The translations under genes and the position numbers were made by a program. From Rhizobium rosettiformans W3 (GTDB taxonomy: Bacteria > Pseudomonadota > Alphaproteobacteria > Rhizobiales > Rhizobiaceae), in the NCBI RefSeq assembly GCF_004912135.1, contig NZ_STGU01000006.1, positions 1 through 64,000 of the forward strand: a DNA stretch of 64,000 bases, written 5' to 3'. Positions 47,931 through 57,141 of this stretch are shown here, one piece after another. Numbering within the stretch: the first letter of the stretch is position 1; every line of letters begins with the position of its first letter. The notes beneath the pieces are model-generated. The model did no database searches and was not told where the DNA came from. It saw nothing but the letters and a program-made list of their open reading frames with translations.

Positions 47931-48785
47931 TCAGGCCTGCCGCTTCTGCTTGGCGAGGATGGCAAGCGCGATCCCGCCGATCACGCAGGAAGCGGCAATG
48001 ACGAAATGCAGCGTCAGCTGCTCATTAAGAAGCACGATCGCGCCAAGAGCCGCGATAACCGGCACCGAGAGCTGGATCAGCGCGGCGCGAAATGTCGTAA
48101 GTTCCCGCAGCGCCGTGTACCAGATCGCATAGCCAAGACCGGATGCGACGATGCCGGATCCAAGCGCGAGCAGAACGCCAGATGTCGACGTCGTCTCATA
48201 GATGACAGCGAAGATGGCGAGCGGCAGGCAGAAAACCGAGGCCCGAACGAAATTGCCCGCAGTCTGGCCGATCGGATCCTGCGATCCGCGGCCGCGCAGC
48301 GTATAGACCGCCCAGGCAACTCCGGAGGCGATCATCAGGACGCAGCCGACCGGATCGGGACGCCCGACACCGGGCAGAATGAGATAGACGAAAGCGGCAA
48401 AGGCGATCGCAAAGCCCACGACCTCCTGCAGGCTGGGACGGTCGCCCTTGACCAGACCGAAGGTGACCATGCTCGCCTGCACGGAGGAAAACAGGATCAA
48501 GGCACCCGTTGCGGCACCAAGCGAGAGATAGGCCGCCGAAAACGCGATGGCGTAGACGAAGAGAGCTGCAGCAGCCGGCCAGTCCCCCGGCAAGGACGGT
48601 CCCGATGCCTGGGAAACGCCTTGCCGGCGCATCAACCCGTATAGCACCAAAGCTCCCGACATGATCCGGACGGCTGTATAGCCGGCAGCTTCGATCGATA
48701 GCGTACCCAGTGCTTCGCGGGCGAGAAGCGAGTTCGCCGCAAAAGCGAGCATGGCGACTGCGGTCAAAACGATCGTCGATTGCAA
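47931..48785 (-). CDS. EamA-family (DMT) transporter
   Basis: The 284-residue inner-membrane exporter has ten helices in two EamA repeats (LLAREALGTLSIEAAGYTAVRIMSGALVL; the second GLGYAIWYTALRELTTFRAAL). Such proteins export amino acids or metabolites. A TTG start is required because no nearby ATG is in frame; GGGGGAG lies upstream. It converges with the SRPBCC operon. Confidence 0.85.
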   Translation of the reverse strand: MQSTIVLTAVAMLAFAANSLLAREALGTLSIEAAGYTAVRIMSGALVLYGLMRRQGVSQASGPSLPGDWPAAAALFVYAIAFSAAYLSLGAATGALILFSSVQASMVTFGLVKGDRPSLQEVVGFAIAFAAFVYLILPGVGRPDPVGCVLMIASGVAWAVYTLRGRGSQDPIGQTAGNFVRASVFCLPLAIFAVIYETTSTSGVLLALGSGIVASGLGYAIWYTALRELTTFRAALIQLSVPVIAALGAIVLLNEQLTLHFVIAASCVIGGIALAILAKQKRQA

Positions 48786-49035
48786 AACGGCATCTCCCCC
48801 AGAGATCCCGCCATTATCTTATCTCCTGCAGGATCCGGACCCGTGATAGCGCGAGCAGACATGCCTGCACAAGCCGACGAGACACTAGCCTCATCGTCGA
48901 GCCTCCCGGAGGCCCGGGCCAACACCAGCCTATTCAATCGATCAGTTTCCGCGACGCGTTCCATCAAAATTTGACGTTTGTCGAATGCACGGCCCTGCGG
49001 CACTCTGCACCCGTTTTGAAGTGTGAGATTTTCCC

Positions 49036-50580
49036 ATGTCCGTGACTGTTGACGCTGTTGCCGGCAAGGCCACCCGCCGTGAGTGGATCGGCCTCCTGAT
49101 CCTGTCGATTGCCTGTCTGATTTATTCCATGGACCTCTCGGTCCTGTTCCTCGCCATGCCTGCCATCGTGGCCGACCTGGATCCCTCGGCCACCCAGCTT
49201 TTGTGGATCAACGACATCTATGGCTTCATGGTCGCGGGCTTCCTCGTCACGATGGGCACGCTCGGCGACCGGATCGGCCGCCGCAAGGTGCTCCTGATCG
49301 GCGCATTCTTCTTCGGTGCTGCTTCCGTCTTCGCCGCCTTCGCCAGCACTGCGTCGATGCTGATCGTCGCGCGCGCCCTGCTCGGCATCGCCGGCGCGAC
49401 CATCGCGCCTTCCACCCTCTCGCTCGTCGTCAACCTCTTCCGCGACGAAGGTGAACGCAACCGCGCAATCAGCATCTGGGGCACGGCCTTCGCTCTCGGT
49501 GGCTTGATCGGCCCGCTGATCGGCGGTCTGCTCTTGCAGTATTTCCACTGGGGCTCGGTCTTCCTGATCAACGTGCCCATCATGGCAGCCCTGCTTGCCA
49601 GCGCCCCATTTCTCCTGCCGGAATACAAGGACGAGAATGCCGGTCGCCTTGATCTCGCAAGCGTTGCCCTCTCCCTGCTCACCGTCCTGCCCATCGTCTA
49701 CGGTTTCAAGAAGATGGCCGCCGAAGGCTTCGAACCGATCCAGCTTGCACCGATCCTCTTCGGCCTCGTCGTGGGCGTAATCTTCGTCAAGCGCCAGAAG
49801 CAGCTCGAACATCCGATGATCGATCTCGCTCTGTTCAGGATCCCGGCCTTCACCGCATCTCTGATGGTCAATCTCGCAGGCGTCTTCTTCATCTTCGGCA
49901 TCTTCCTCTTCCAGAACCTCTTCCTGCAGCTGGTCATCGGACTGACACCGCTGAAGGCTGCCCTCTGGTCCGTCCCCTCCTCGCTCGTCTTCACTGTCAT
50001 GTCCTTCCAGGCCTGGCGCGTGACCAACCGGCTCGGCCCGGTCAGAACCGTCCTGCTCGGCCTGGTCGTCAACGCGCTTGGCACCGGCTTGATGGCAATT
50101 GCCGCCTGGCATTCGAGCCTGGTCGGCGTGCTTGGCGCGAGCATGATCATGGGCCTCGGCTTCGTGCCCGTCATTCTGACCACGACAGGTCTGATCGTCG
50201 GCACCGCCCCGCCGGAGCGCGCGGGCTCCGCTTCTGCCATTTCCGAAACGAGTGCGGAATTCGGTGGCGCGCTCGGCGTCGCCATCCTCGGCAGCATCGG
50301 CACGCTGTTCTACCGCTTCGCTATGCAGGACGCAGATCTGACCGCGCTCTCCGCCAGCGACCGGAATTCCGTCACCGCAGCCTTGGGCACGGCGCTCGAA
50401 GTCGCCCGTTCCACCGGCAATGAAGCCGCCCCCTGGATTGAAATGGCGAAGGCAAGTTACGCCGGCGGCTTTGCGCTCTGTTGTGCGCTGGCCACCGTCA
50501 CCTTGCTGCTGCTTGCCGCGATCGCATCGCAGGTCTATGCCCGCACCGAGCTCGACGAAAGCCGGATCGGCGGCCACTGA
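49036..50580 (+). CDS. MFS drug transporter, DHA2 (14-helix) family
   Basis: The 514-residue proton-driven efflux pump resembles EmrB/QacA/SmvA. Motif A is GTLGDRIGRRKVLLIGA; motif C-like ARALLGIAGATIAPSTLSL follows. Fourteen helices fit the DHA2 class. It is divergent from the DMT transporter and has no adjacent regulator or membrane-fusion gene, so it is likely a stand-alone pump of the SmvA/QacA kind. Confidence 0.93.
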   Translation: MSVTVDAVAGKATRREWIGLLILSIACLIYSMDLSVLFLAMPAIVADLDPSATQLLWINDIYGFMVAGFLVTMGTLGDRIGRRKVLLIGAFFFGAASVFAAFASTASMLIVARALLGIAGATIAPSTLSLVVNLFRDEGERNRAISIWGTAFALGGLIGPLIGGLLLQYFHWGSVFLINVPIMAALLASAPFLLPEYKDENAGRLDLASVALSLLTVLPIVYGFKKMAAEGFEPIQLAPILFGLVVGVIFVKRQKQLEHPMIDLALFRIPAFTASLMVNLAGVFFIFGIFLFQNLFLQLVIGLTPLKAALWSVPSSLVFTVMSFQAWRVTNRLGPVRTVLLGLVVNALGTGLMAIAAWHSSLVGVLGASMIMGLGFVPVILTTTGLIVGTAPPERAGSASAISETSAEFGGALGVAILGSIGTLFYRFAMQDADLTALSASDRNSVTAALGTALEVARSTGNEAAPWIEMAKASYAGGFALCCALATVTLLLLAAIASQVYARTELDESRIGGH

Positions 50581-50589
50581 GCGGCAAGG

Positions 50590-52053
50590 TCAGCCTGCCG
50601 ACAGCGTATCGAAGAGCCGCCGGACACCGGCCATGTCCGAGCGGAAGGCCTCGAGGCTGCGCACCTTCAGATCCTCGTCAGGCATTCTCAAAATGGCGGC
50701 CGGATGCGTGGTCACGAGCAGCATCCGGTCTTCCTGCATTGGGATCGGCATGCCCCGCACCTCCGCGATGGGGCGGCTCTCACCGGTCAGAGACAGATAG
50801 GCCGTCGCGCCCAGCGCCACCACGATGCGCGGGCGGATGATTTCGATTTCCTTGGCGACCCACCAGCGGCAATGCGCCACCTCGCCGGCATCCGGGCGCA
50901 TGTGGATCCGCCGCTTGCCACGCCGCTCGTATTTGAAGTGCTTGACCGCATTGGTGACATAGATCTGCCGCCGGTCGATCCCGGCTGCAGCCGCAGCCTC
51001 GTCGAACACCTTGCCCGCAGGCCCGATGAAGGGCCGCCCTGCCAGATCCTCGACATCGCCCGGCTGTTCCCCGACGAACATGATTTGAGAGTCCGCCGGT
51101 CCCTCGCCGAACACCGTCTGCGTGGCGTGGCAATGCAGCGGACAGCGTGTGCAGCGGGCGGCCTCCTCGTGCAATCGCTTGAGCGGCGGCAGATCCGACA
51201 AGGCATCCTCTTCCTCCTTGCCGCGCCACTGCGCCTGCAACCGCTCGTGAAAGGCCGGCGGCTGGCTCGCCTCGCGTGCCGCCATCTCCTGCACCCGCCG
51301 CTCAGCCCCGGCAATCAGGTCCGGAATGAGCGAAGCCTCCGGCATGTTCTTCCAGTATTTCTTCGGCATCTCCGACTGCATGGCCCGGATCTTCACCCGT
51401 GCCGGATTGAAGATATTGGCAAAATAGGTCCGCCACAGCTCGTCGGTCTCATCCTCCGCTTCCGGCCGCAAGGCAGGCTCGCGCGAGGTCCTGAGTTCGT
51501 CGCCGTTCCAGGCGGCCGAGCCCTTCGGCGTGGCGATCAGCCAATCCATGTCGGTGAAACGGCGCTGAAAGAAGCCCGCGGTGCGCGCCACGATGAAATG
51601 CTCCGGCTCGAACCAGGCGACGAAGCGCCGCCGCCCGGCCTGTACGGCCTCGACCTCGCGAAACCGCACGAATGCCTTCATCTTGTGGCTGTCACGCCGG
51701 ACGTTCTTCACCAGCCGAACCAGCTGTGCCACATCGCCATCGGACGCGACCTGCAACAGATTGCGCTCCGCCTGCATGCGCCAGAGGATCCGGTAGAGCA
51801 GCGAGAAACGATCGGGATCGGAATGGCAGATTGCCGCCTCTGCCGTCTCCATGAAACTCTTGGGAACGACGACGTCGCGTGCCTCGCCGGGCCCGATTTC
51901 CGGGGCGGCAGCGCCGCCGAACAGGTCCGCTCCGTCACCGGCAAGCTGCCAGCGCACGGACGCCGGCTCCACCCGGTCCAGCAGCAGACCACGCGCGGCC
52001 TCCCGCCATTCGGCAAACTCACCTCGCCCCTCGAGCGTGACCGTCCGCATCAA
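50590..52053 (-). CDS. udgX: DUF4130 - UdgX fusion uracil-DNA-binding protein
   Basis: This 487-residue protein fuses a DUF4130 domain (N-terminal about 250 residues, the radical-SAM partner domain) to a UdgX-type uracil-DNA glycosylase (about 280-487). The glycosylase part has GEQPGDVEDLAGRPFIGPAGK, VTNAVKHFK and the KRRIH loop (residues 380-384), whose His forms a covalent bond to the abasic site in characterised UdgX proteins. Four cysteines in CTRCPLHCHA and the earlier region bind a 4Fe-4S cluster in the family. It overlaps the radical SAM gene by ATGA and shares its LexA box. Confidence 0.92.
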   Translation of the reverse strand: MMRTVTLEGRGEFAEWREAARGLLLDRVEPASVRWQLAGDGADLFGGAAAPEIGPGEARDVVVPKSFMETAEAAICHSDPDRFSLLYRILWRMQAERNLLQVASDGDVAQLVRLVKNVRRDSHKMKAFVRFREVEAVQAGRRRFVAWFEPEHFIVARTAGFFQRRFTDMDWLIATPKGSAAWNGDELRTSREPALRPEAEDETDELWRTYFANIFNPARVKIRAMQSEMPKKYWKNMPEASLIPDLIAGAERRVQEMAAREASQPPAFHERLQAQWRGKEEEDALSDLPPLKRLHEEAARCTRCPLHCHATQTVFGEGPADSQIMFVGEQPGDVEDLAGRPFIGPAGKVFDEAAAAAGIDRRQIYVTNAVKHFKYERRGKRRIHMRPDAGEVAHCRWWVAKEIEIIRPRIVVALGATAYLSLTGESRPIAEVRGMPIPMQEDRMLLVTTHPAAILRMPDEDLKVRSLEAFRSDMAGVRRLFDTLSAG

Positions 52054-53279
52054 AACAGCGACAACTGTTCGGCCGGCGGCGCGAAGACGGCCCTGAGATC
52101 CGAGCGGTCCAGACTGCGATGCGGCGACCAGCCCTCGGCCACGATGAAGGAGCGCACCTTCTTCAGGGAGACACCAAGCCGTGCCAGGTCCTCCAGACGC
52201 ACCCGCCGATGGCGACGGGCAGACAAAAGCCCCTTGACCGTCTTGGTGCCGAAACCGGGCACGCGCAATAGCGTCTCGCGATCGGCAGTGTTCACATCGA
52301 CCGGAAAGCGGTCGCGATTGGCAAGCGCCCAGGCAAGCTTCGGATCGAGCTCCAGATCGAGCATGCCGTCCTGTCCGATCGAGGCAATTTCATCGACCGA
52401 AAATCCGTAGAAGCGATAGAGCCAGTCCGCCTGGTAAAGCCGATGCTCCCGCATCAACGGCGGCTTGATCAGCGGCAGGTTCTGGGAACTGTCGGGGATC
52501 GGGCTGAAGGCCGAATAATAGACACGCTTCAGGCCATAGGAGCTGTAGAGCCGCGCGCTCGATCCGATGATCGTTGCGTCATTGGCCCCATCAGCCCCAA
52601 CGATCATCTGCGTACTCTGCCCGCCCGGCACGAATTTCTTCCGCCGGCCGGAAAGCGTCGGCTCGCGCGCCTCGTCGATCTTGAGCCTCAAGTCCGCCAT
52701 CGAACGGCGGATGTTGACCGGCCGCTTTTCCGGCGCATAGCGCTCAAGCCCGTGGTCGGTCGGCAGCTCGATGTTGATCGACAGACGGTCGGCATAAAGC
52801 CCCGCCTCCTCCACCAGATGCGCGGAGGCCTCGGGGATCGTCTTCAGGTGGATATAGCCGCGGAAGTCATGCTTGGTCCTCAAGTCGCGGGCGACCTTCA
52901 CCATCTCCGCCATCGTGTCGTCCGAGGATCGGATAATGCCAGAGGACAGAAACAGGCCCTCGATGTAGTTGCGGCGATAGAATTCGATCGTCAGCCACAC
53001 CACCTCGTCGGGCGTAAAGCGGGCGCGCTCGACATTGCTCGAGGAGCGATTGATGCAATAGGCGCAGTCATAGATGCAGAAATTGGTGAGCAGGATCTTC
53101 AACAGCGAGATGCAGCGGCCGTCGGGTGCATAGGCATGACAGATGCCCGATCCCTCCGTCGAACCGAGCCCGCCGGAGGCCGCGGAGTCGCGTTTCGTCG
53201 TCCCGCTTGAAGCGCAGGACGCATCATATTTGGCCGCGTCGGAGAGGATGGCGAGACGTTCTTTGAGCGACTTCTTCAT
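52050..53279 (-). CDS. Putative DNA-modification/repair radical SAM protein
   Basis: The 409-residue protein has the radical SAM cysteines in LLTNFCIYDCAYCINR (a CxxxCxxC motif), a TIM-barrel core and a C-terminal helix-hairpin-helix DNA-binding part (ADRETLLRVPGFGTKTVKGLLSARR). It is a known conserved partner of the DUF4130/UdgX protein and is thought to act on damaged or modified DNA; the reaction is unknown. It is the first gene of the pair, 6 nt after a LexA box, so DNA damage should induce both. Confidence 0.9.
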   Translation of the reverse strand: MKKSLKERLAILSDAAKYDASCASSGTTKRDSAASGGLGSTEGSGICHAYAPDGRCISLLKILLTNFCIYDCAYCINRSSSNVERARFTPDEVVWLTIEFYRRNYIEGLFLSSGIIRSSDDTMAEMVKVARDLRTKHDFRGYIHLKTIPEASAHLVEEAGLYADRLSINIELPTDHGLERYAPEKRPVNIRRSMADLRLKIDEAREPTLSGRRKKFVPGGQSTQMIVGADGANDATIIGSSARLYSSYGLKRVYYSAFSPIPDSSQNLPLIKPPLMREHRLYQADWLYRFYGFSVDEIASIGQDGMLDLELDPKLAWALANRDRFPVDVNTADRETLLRVPGFGTKTVKGLLSARRHRRVRLEDLARLGVSLKKVRSFIVAEGWSPHRSLDRSDLRAVFAPPAEQLSLF

Positions 53280-53285
53280 AAGTAT

Positions 53286-53300
53286 GTTCTCTATACGTTC
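53286..53300 (-). promoter_or_regulatory. LexA (SOS) box upstream of the radical SAM-UdgX operon
   Basis: GTTC-TCTATAC-GTTC is an exact match to the alphaproteobacterial LexA operator GTTC-N7-GTTC. It starts 6 nt from the operon's start codon, where bound LexA would block initiation or early elongation. Confidence 0.8.
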
Positions 53301-53418
53301 TCATGACGATCGTCAAGAAACAAGGCTGCGACATACCGTCTGTGCACAGCGTCAGCGTTTGATTTCGCTCGACTATTCCGTGCGAGACGTATGCCTCGGC
53401 ATGCCCTGTCGAAAAATC

Positions 53419-53509
53419 TGGAAATGTCGCGCGGCATTCTGCTATAGTCCTCGTCAACCTGATTTGTGACACGGTTCCGAAGCTTTGCTCCGGAACCTGT
53501 TTTCTTTTG
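53419..53509 (+). promoter_or_regulatory. greA promoter and leader terminator
   Basis: TGGAAA (53419-53424), 18 nt, TATAGT (53443-53448) is a plausible promoter. The leader then forms GGTTCCG (53473-53479), inner AGC-TTT-GCT, CGGAACC (53491-53497), followed by TGTTTTCTTTTG: an intrinsic terminator ending about 38 nt before the greA ATG. A short leader RNA of about 55 nt would result if termination is used. Confidence 0.6.
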
Positions 53510-53547
53510 TGTCCGCGCTCGCGGCCACGAAGACGAAGGAAGAGGAA

Positions 53548-54024
53548 ATGGTAGACAAGGTACCGATGACGCAGAACGGTTTTGACAAGCTCAACGAAGA
53601 GTTGCGCTGGCGTCAACAGGAAGAGCGTCCGCGCATCATCGAGGCGATCGCCGAAGCGCGCGCCCATGGCGACCTTTCCGAAAATGCGGAATATCACGCC
53701 GCCAAGGAAGCCCAGAGCCACAACGAGGGTCGCGTCGGCGAACTCGAGGACCTGATCGCGCGGGCAGAGGTCATCGACCTCTCCAAGATGTCCGGCTCGA
53801 AGATCAAGTTCGGCGCCACCGTTAAGCTGGTCGACGAAGACACCGACGAAGAGAAGACCTACCAGATCGTCGGCGACCAGGAAGCCGATGTGAAGGCGGG
53901 CCGCATCTCGATCTCCTCGCCGATCGCTCGCGCCCTGATCGGCAAGGAAGTCGGAGACAACATCGAAGTCGTCGCGCCCGGCGGCTCCAAGGCCTACGAG
54001 ATCCTCGCGGTCAAGTGGGGCTGA
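53548..54024 (+). CDS. greA: Transcription elongation factor GreA
   Basis: The 158-residue protein restores backtracked RNA polymerase by stimulating transcript cleavage. The N-terminal coiled coil carries the acidic tip ([21 protein letters not shown], with Asp and Glu), and the C-terminal FKBP-like domain follows. The start [14 protein letters not shown] follows GGAAGAGGAA. It lies 21 nt before lpsB and may be co-transcribed with it. Confidence 0.96.
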   Translation: MVDKVPMTQNGFDKLNEELRWRQQEERPRIIEAIAEARAHGDLSENAEYHAAKEAQSHNEGRVGELEDLIARAEVIDLSKMSGSKIKFGATVKLVDEDTDEEKTYQIVGDQEADVKAGRISISSPIARALIGKEVGDNIEVVAPGGSKAYEILAVKWG

Positions 54025-54045
54025 TGCAGTCGGAAGGGCGTTCTC

Positions 54046-55119
54046 GTGACGCAATCGCTTGACGAGATCACGGTCGTCGCGCCGCATTTCAAGCGTCGCC
54101 TGTCCGGTGTGACATCGACCGTGATCCAGCTCGTTCCCGAGCAGCGTCGCCAGGGGCTGGGCATTCTGACCCTCGGCCCCGGCCTGCCCGACCATCTCCC
54201 GAAAATGCGCTGGAAGCAGCTCCCCGGCCTTTGGAAAAAGCCGAGGACCGGCACGGGTCGCGTCTGGCATGCCCGCCGCAACAACGAGATGCTCGCGGGC
54301 CTGGTCCTGCGGGACGTCTTGCGCATGCCGCTGAAGCTGCTCTTCACTTCCGCCGCCCAGAGACACCACAGCCGCTACACCCGCTGGCTCATTTCCAAGA
54401 TGGACGGCGTGGTCGCAACGAATGCGAAGTCCGGGTCTTTCCTCAAGGTGCCGCATACCGTCATCCGCCACGGCGTCGATACCGATCTCTTCCGCCCGGC
54501 GATGGAGACGGACGCGGATCCGGCGACCATTTTGCCGGAAGCGATGCGAGACAAGCATCTGATCGGCTGCTTCGGTCGCGTCCGCCATCAGAAAGGCACC
54601 GACCTCTTCGTCGACGCCATGATCGCCCTGCTCCCCGACCATCAAGACTGGGCAGCCATCATCTCCGGGCGCGTCACAGCCGAGCACACGGCATTCGCCG
54701 ATCAGCTGAAGTCGAAGATCGCCAAGGTCGGCCTTTCCGATCGCATCCATTTTCTCGGTGAAGTCGACGACATCAAACCCTGGTATCGCCGCCTGACCCT
54801 CTACGTCGCCCCCTCCCGCAACGAAGGCTTCGGCCTCACCCCGCTTGAAGCCATGGCGTCAGGCACCCCGGTGGTCGCCAGCGATGCCGGCGCCTATGCC
54901 GAGATGATCGTCGAGGACGAAACCGGCAAGGTCGTCCCGGCCGGCAATGGCGAGGCGCTGACGGCGGCAACACAGTCCTTCATTGACAATCCAGCGCGCT
55001 GCGCTGAAGCCGGCCAGAAGGCCCGCCGCCATGTCGTCGAAAACTTCGCCCTCGAAGGCGAGGCCCGGGCGCTTGCAGATGTTTACGCCGGCCTGCGAGC
55101 CAATCGAAAGGTCGCCTGA
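54046..55119 (+). CDS. lpsB: LPS core glycosyltransferase LpsB/LpcC (GT4)
   Basis: The 357-residue GT-B glycosyltransferase has the LpsB/LpcC N-terminus (DEITVVAPHFKRRLSGVTSTVIQL) and the donor motif SRNEGFGLTPLEAMASGTPVVAS. LpsB of Sinorhizobium meliloti adds mannose and other sugars in the LPS core and lies next to greA there too. The start is GTG. Its role in the inner core is inferred from orthology. Confidence 0.9.
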   Translation: MTQSLDEITVVAPHFKRRLSGVTSTVIQLVPEQRRQGLGILTLGPGLPDHLPKMRWKQLPGLWKKPRTGTGRVWHARRNNEMLAGLVLRDVLRMPLKLLFTSAAQRHHSRYTRWLISKMDGVVATNAKSGSFLKVPHTVIRHGVDTDLFRPAMETDADPATILPEAMRDKHLIGCFGRVRHQKGTDLFVDAMIALLPDHQDWAAIISGRVTAEHTAFADQLKSKIAKVGLSDRIHFLGEVDDIKPWYRRLTLYVAPSRNEGFGLTPLEAMASGTPVVASDAGAYAEMIVEDETGKVVPAGNGEALTAATQSFIDNPARCAEAGQKARRHVVENFALEGEARALADVYAGLRANRKVA

Positions 55120-55120
55120 C

Positions 55121-56344
55121 ATGGCTCCGGTCGAGTTTATCGTCCACACAAAGCACCTCGTCGGGTTTCGCCGGGCCGCCAAGGGGCGGATCCTTGAGGT
55201 CCCCCGCAAGTTTGGCAGAGTTCTAAGAGAGCTGCTGAAAAGGCACGGCTTCCTTCATATGCTCTCGATCCTGACATCGAGATCTGACCTCTACGGTTTG
55301 CAGGGGCTCGTTGAGCGCAATTTGCAGCGGCGTAAAATCCGGCTTCCAGGCCTGTACGGGAATGTCCTGGTCGGCTGGATCTATCAGCGCATTGCGCTGC
55401 TGCGTGCGCGCCTCTTTGCGGCGCTGATTGCCGATTATTTTGCCGACCATCCCCGGGCACATGCTCTCGTGTTCAACGGCTTCCTGATGCCGGACGCCCT
55501 GACGCTTGCCGTCGCCAATCACCTGCAGCGCAGTCGCTTGGTCGCCGAACTCGGCTTCTTCCCAGACACGCTGCAATACGATGTCCGGGGGATCAATTTC
55601 GGCAGTTCCCTCCCCCGCGATCCCCATTTCTATCGCCCGCTGGCCGATCGCCTGCCGCTGGAAAAGCCCCAGGACCTGGTGAGGCGCAAGCCGAAGCAAA
55701 AGGGACACTCAACGGATACCCTGCCGTCGAACTACATCTTCGTGCCGATGCAGGTGCCAAGTGACATGCAGATCCTGGTCCATTCGCCCTGGATCAGGAA
55801 CATGGTCCATTTGTACGAGACGTTGTTGGCTCTGGCAGAGCGGCATCCCGAACGCCATTTCGTCGTGAAGGAACATCCGAGCTTCCCCTTGTCGATCAGA
55901 AGCCACATTGTGCCGCATCAACGAATTCGCTTCGCCAATCACAACGATACGCGAGAACTCATCGAGGGTGCCGAGGCCGTCATCACCGTCAACTCGACCG
56001 TCGGTTTGGAGGCAATACTTCTGGGCAAGAAGGTCATCACGCTGGGCGATGCACCCTACAATGTTGAGGGGCTGGTCCTGCACGCCCGAGGCCTCGGGGA
56101 GCTCAGCAAGAACCTGTCCAGTCTGCCCAGTTGGGAACCTGACGACACGCTTCGAGACCTGTTCCTGCGCTATGTCTACAACGTATTTCTCCTGCGTGGA
56201 GACCGGCACAATCCAACGGAAGAGATGATGGAGGCAATCCGGCTGAGAGCTGAACAGGCTGATTTGCATCACCGGTATCTCTCCGAATTTGCCGCCAATC
56301 GCGCGCCATCCGAAAACAGCCTTGAAGGCAAACTGACGATATGA
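55121..56344 (+). CDS. Capsule-synthesis (KpsS/KpsC-like) glycosyltransferase-type protein
   Basis: The 407-residue protein has the Capsule_synth-like C-terminal half (FVVKEHPSFPLSIRSH; NSTVGLEAILLGKKVITLGDAPYN), in which the HP and NSTVGLEA motifs match KpsS/KpsC Kdo transferases. It starts 2 nt after lpsB. The likely role is adding Kdo or another acidic sugar to LPS or capsule, but the exact linkage is unknown. It is ATGA-coupled to the next gene. Confidence 0.75.
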   Translation: MAPVEFIVHTKHLVGFRRAAKGRILEVPRKFGRVLRELLKRHGFLHMLSILTSRSDLYGLQGLVERNLQRRKIRLPGLYGNVLVGWIYQRIALLRARLFAALIADYFADHPRAHALVFNGFLMPDALTLAVANHLQRSRLVAELGFFPDTLQYDVRGINFGSSLPRDPHFYRPLADRLPLEKPQDLVRRKPKQKGHSTDTLPSNYIFVPMQVPSDMQILVHSPWIRNMVHLYETLLALAERHPERHFVVKEHPSFPLSIRSHIVPHQRIRFANHNDTRELIEGAEAVITVNSTVGLEAILLGKKVITLGDAPYNVEGLVLHARGLGELSKNLSSLPSWEPDDTLRDLFLRYVYNVFLLRGDRHNPTEEMMEAIRLRAEQADLHHRYLSEFAANRAPSENSLEGKLTI

Positions 56345-57141
56345 CCTCCACGAACTCCGGCCCGCTCGCCCCCGTCAATATCATCTGCATCAAATGGGGC
56401 ACGCTGTATGGCCCTGAATATGTCAACAATCTCAGGCGAGGCGTTGCGCGGCACCTCAAGCGGCCACATCGCTTTGTGTGCTTCACGGACGATGCGAGTG
56501 GACTGGATGAAGCGGTGGAAGTTCGCCCTTTGCCGGAACTCGAATTGCCGGAAGGCCACGGCGACCGGCGCTGGAGGAAGCTCGCGCTTTTCCGGCGCGA
56601 CCTGTCGGACATCAAGGGCACAACGCTCTTCCTCGACCTTGATCTGGTGGTCGTCGACGATCTCGAGCCCTTCTTCACCATCCCAGGGACATTTCTCATC
56701 ATCCGCGATGATGATCTTTTCCGCAGCAAACCGCTGCGCAAGATCAACCCCGCCCGCGACCGCTTTCTTGCCTCGGTAGGCAACAGTTCGGTCTTTCGTT
56801 TCGAGGCGGGCGAACACGCATACATCCTCGACGCCTATATTGCCGATCCTGAAGGCGCCACGTCGACCTATGAAATCTCGCAGCAGTTTCAAAGTGCACA
56901 ACTCGCCAAGCACGGTCACCTCCAGTACTGGCCGAGGGAATGGTGTGTGAGCTTCAAGAATGCCTGTGTACCGCGCTATGTCCGAAGCTATTTCGAGGAC
57001 CCCGCCTTGCCCGAGGGCGCCCGCATTGTCGTCTTCGCAGGAAACCCGAAGATGAGTGAAGTCCTGGAGGGCGGCGGCCAAAAGTGGTACCGACGCATCG
57101 GCCGGATCGATTGGCTTCGTCAGGCATGGAGGGGAGCATGA
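56341..57141 (+). CDS. Glycosyltransferase (GT-A, DxD type)
   Basis: The 266-residue protein has VNIICIKWGTLYGPEYVNNL at the N-terminus and the metal/nucleotide-sugar motif TTLFLDLDLVVVDDLEP (DxD). It resembles GT8-like or LPS-biosynthesis glycosyltransferases without a clear subfamily. The start overlaps the preceding stop and the end overlaps the methyltransferase start, so it is part of the same LPS operon. Confidence 0.75.
   Translation: MTSTNSGPLAPVNIICIKWGTLYGPEYVNNLRRGVARHLKRPHRFVCFTDDASGLDEAVEVRPLPELELPEGHGDRRWRKLALFRRDLSDIKGTTLFLDLDLVVVDDLEPFFTIPGTFLIIRDDDLFRSKPLRKINPARDRFLASVGNSSVFRFEAGEHAYILDAYIADPEGATSTYEISQQFQSAQLAKHGHLQYWPREWCVSFKNACVPRYVRSYFEDPALPEGARIVVFAGNPKMSEVLEGGGQKWYRRIGRIDWLRQAWRGA

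Noticed and set aside
48964-50577. A 537-residue open frame antisense to the MFS transporter
   Set aside because: It is a shadow frame with charge-rich, low-complexity content opposite a clear 14-helix transporter.
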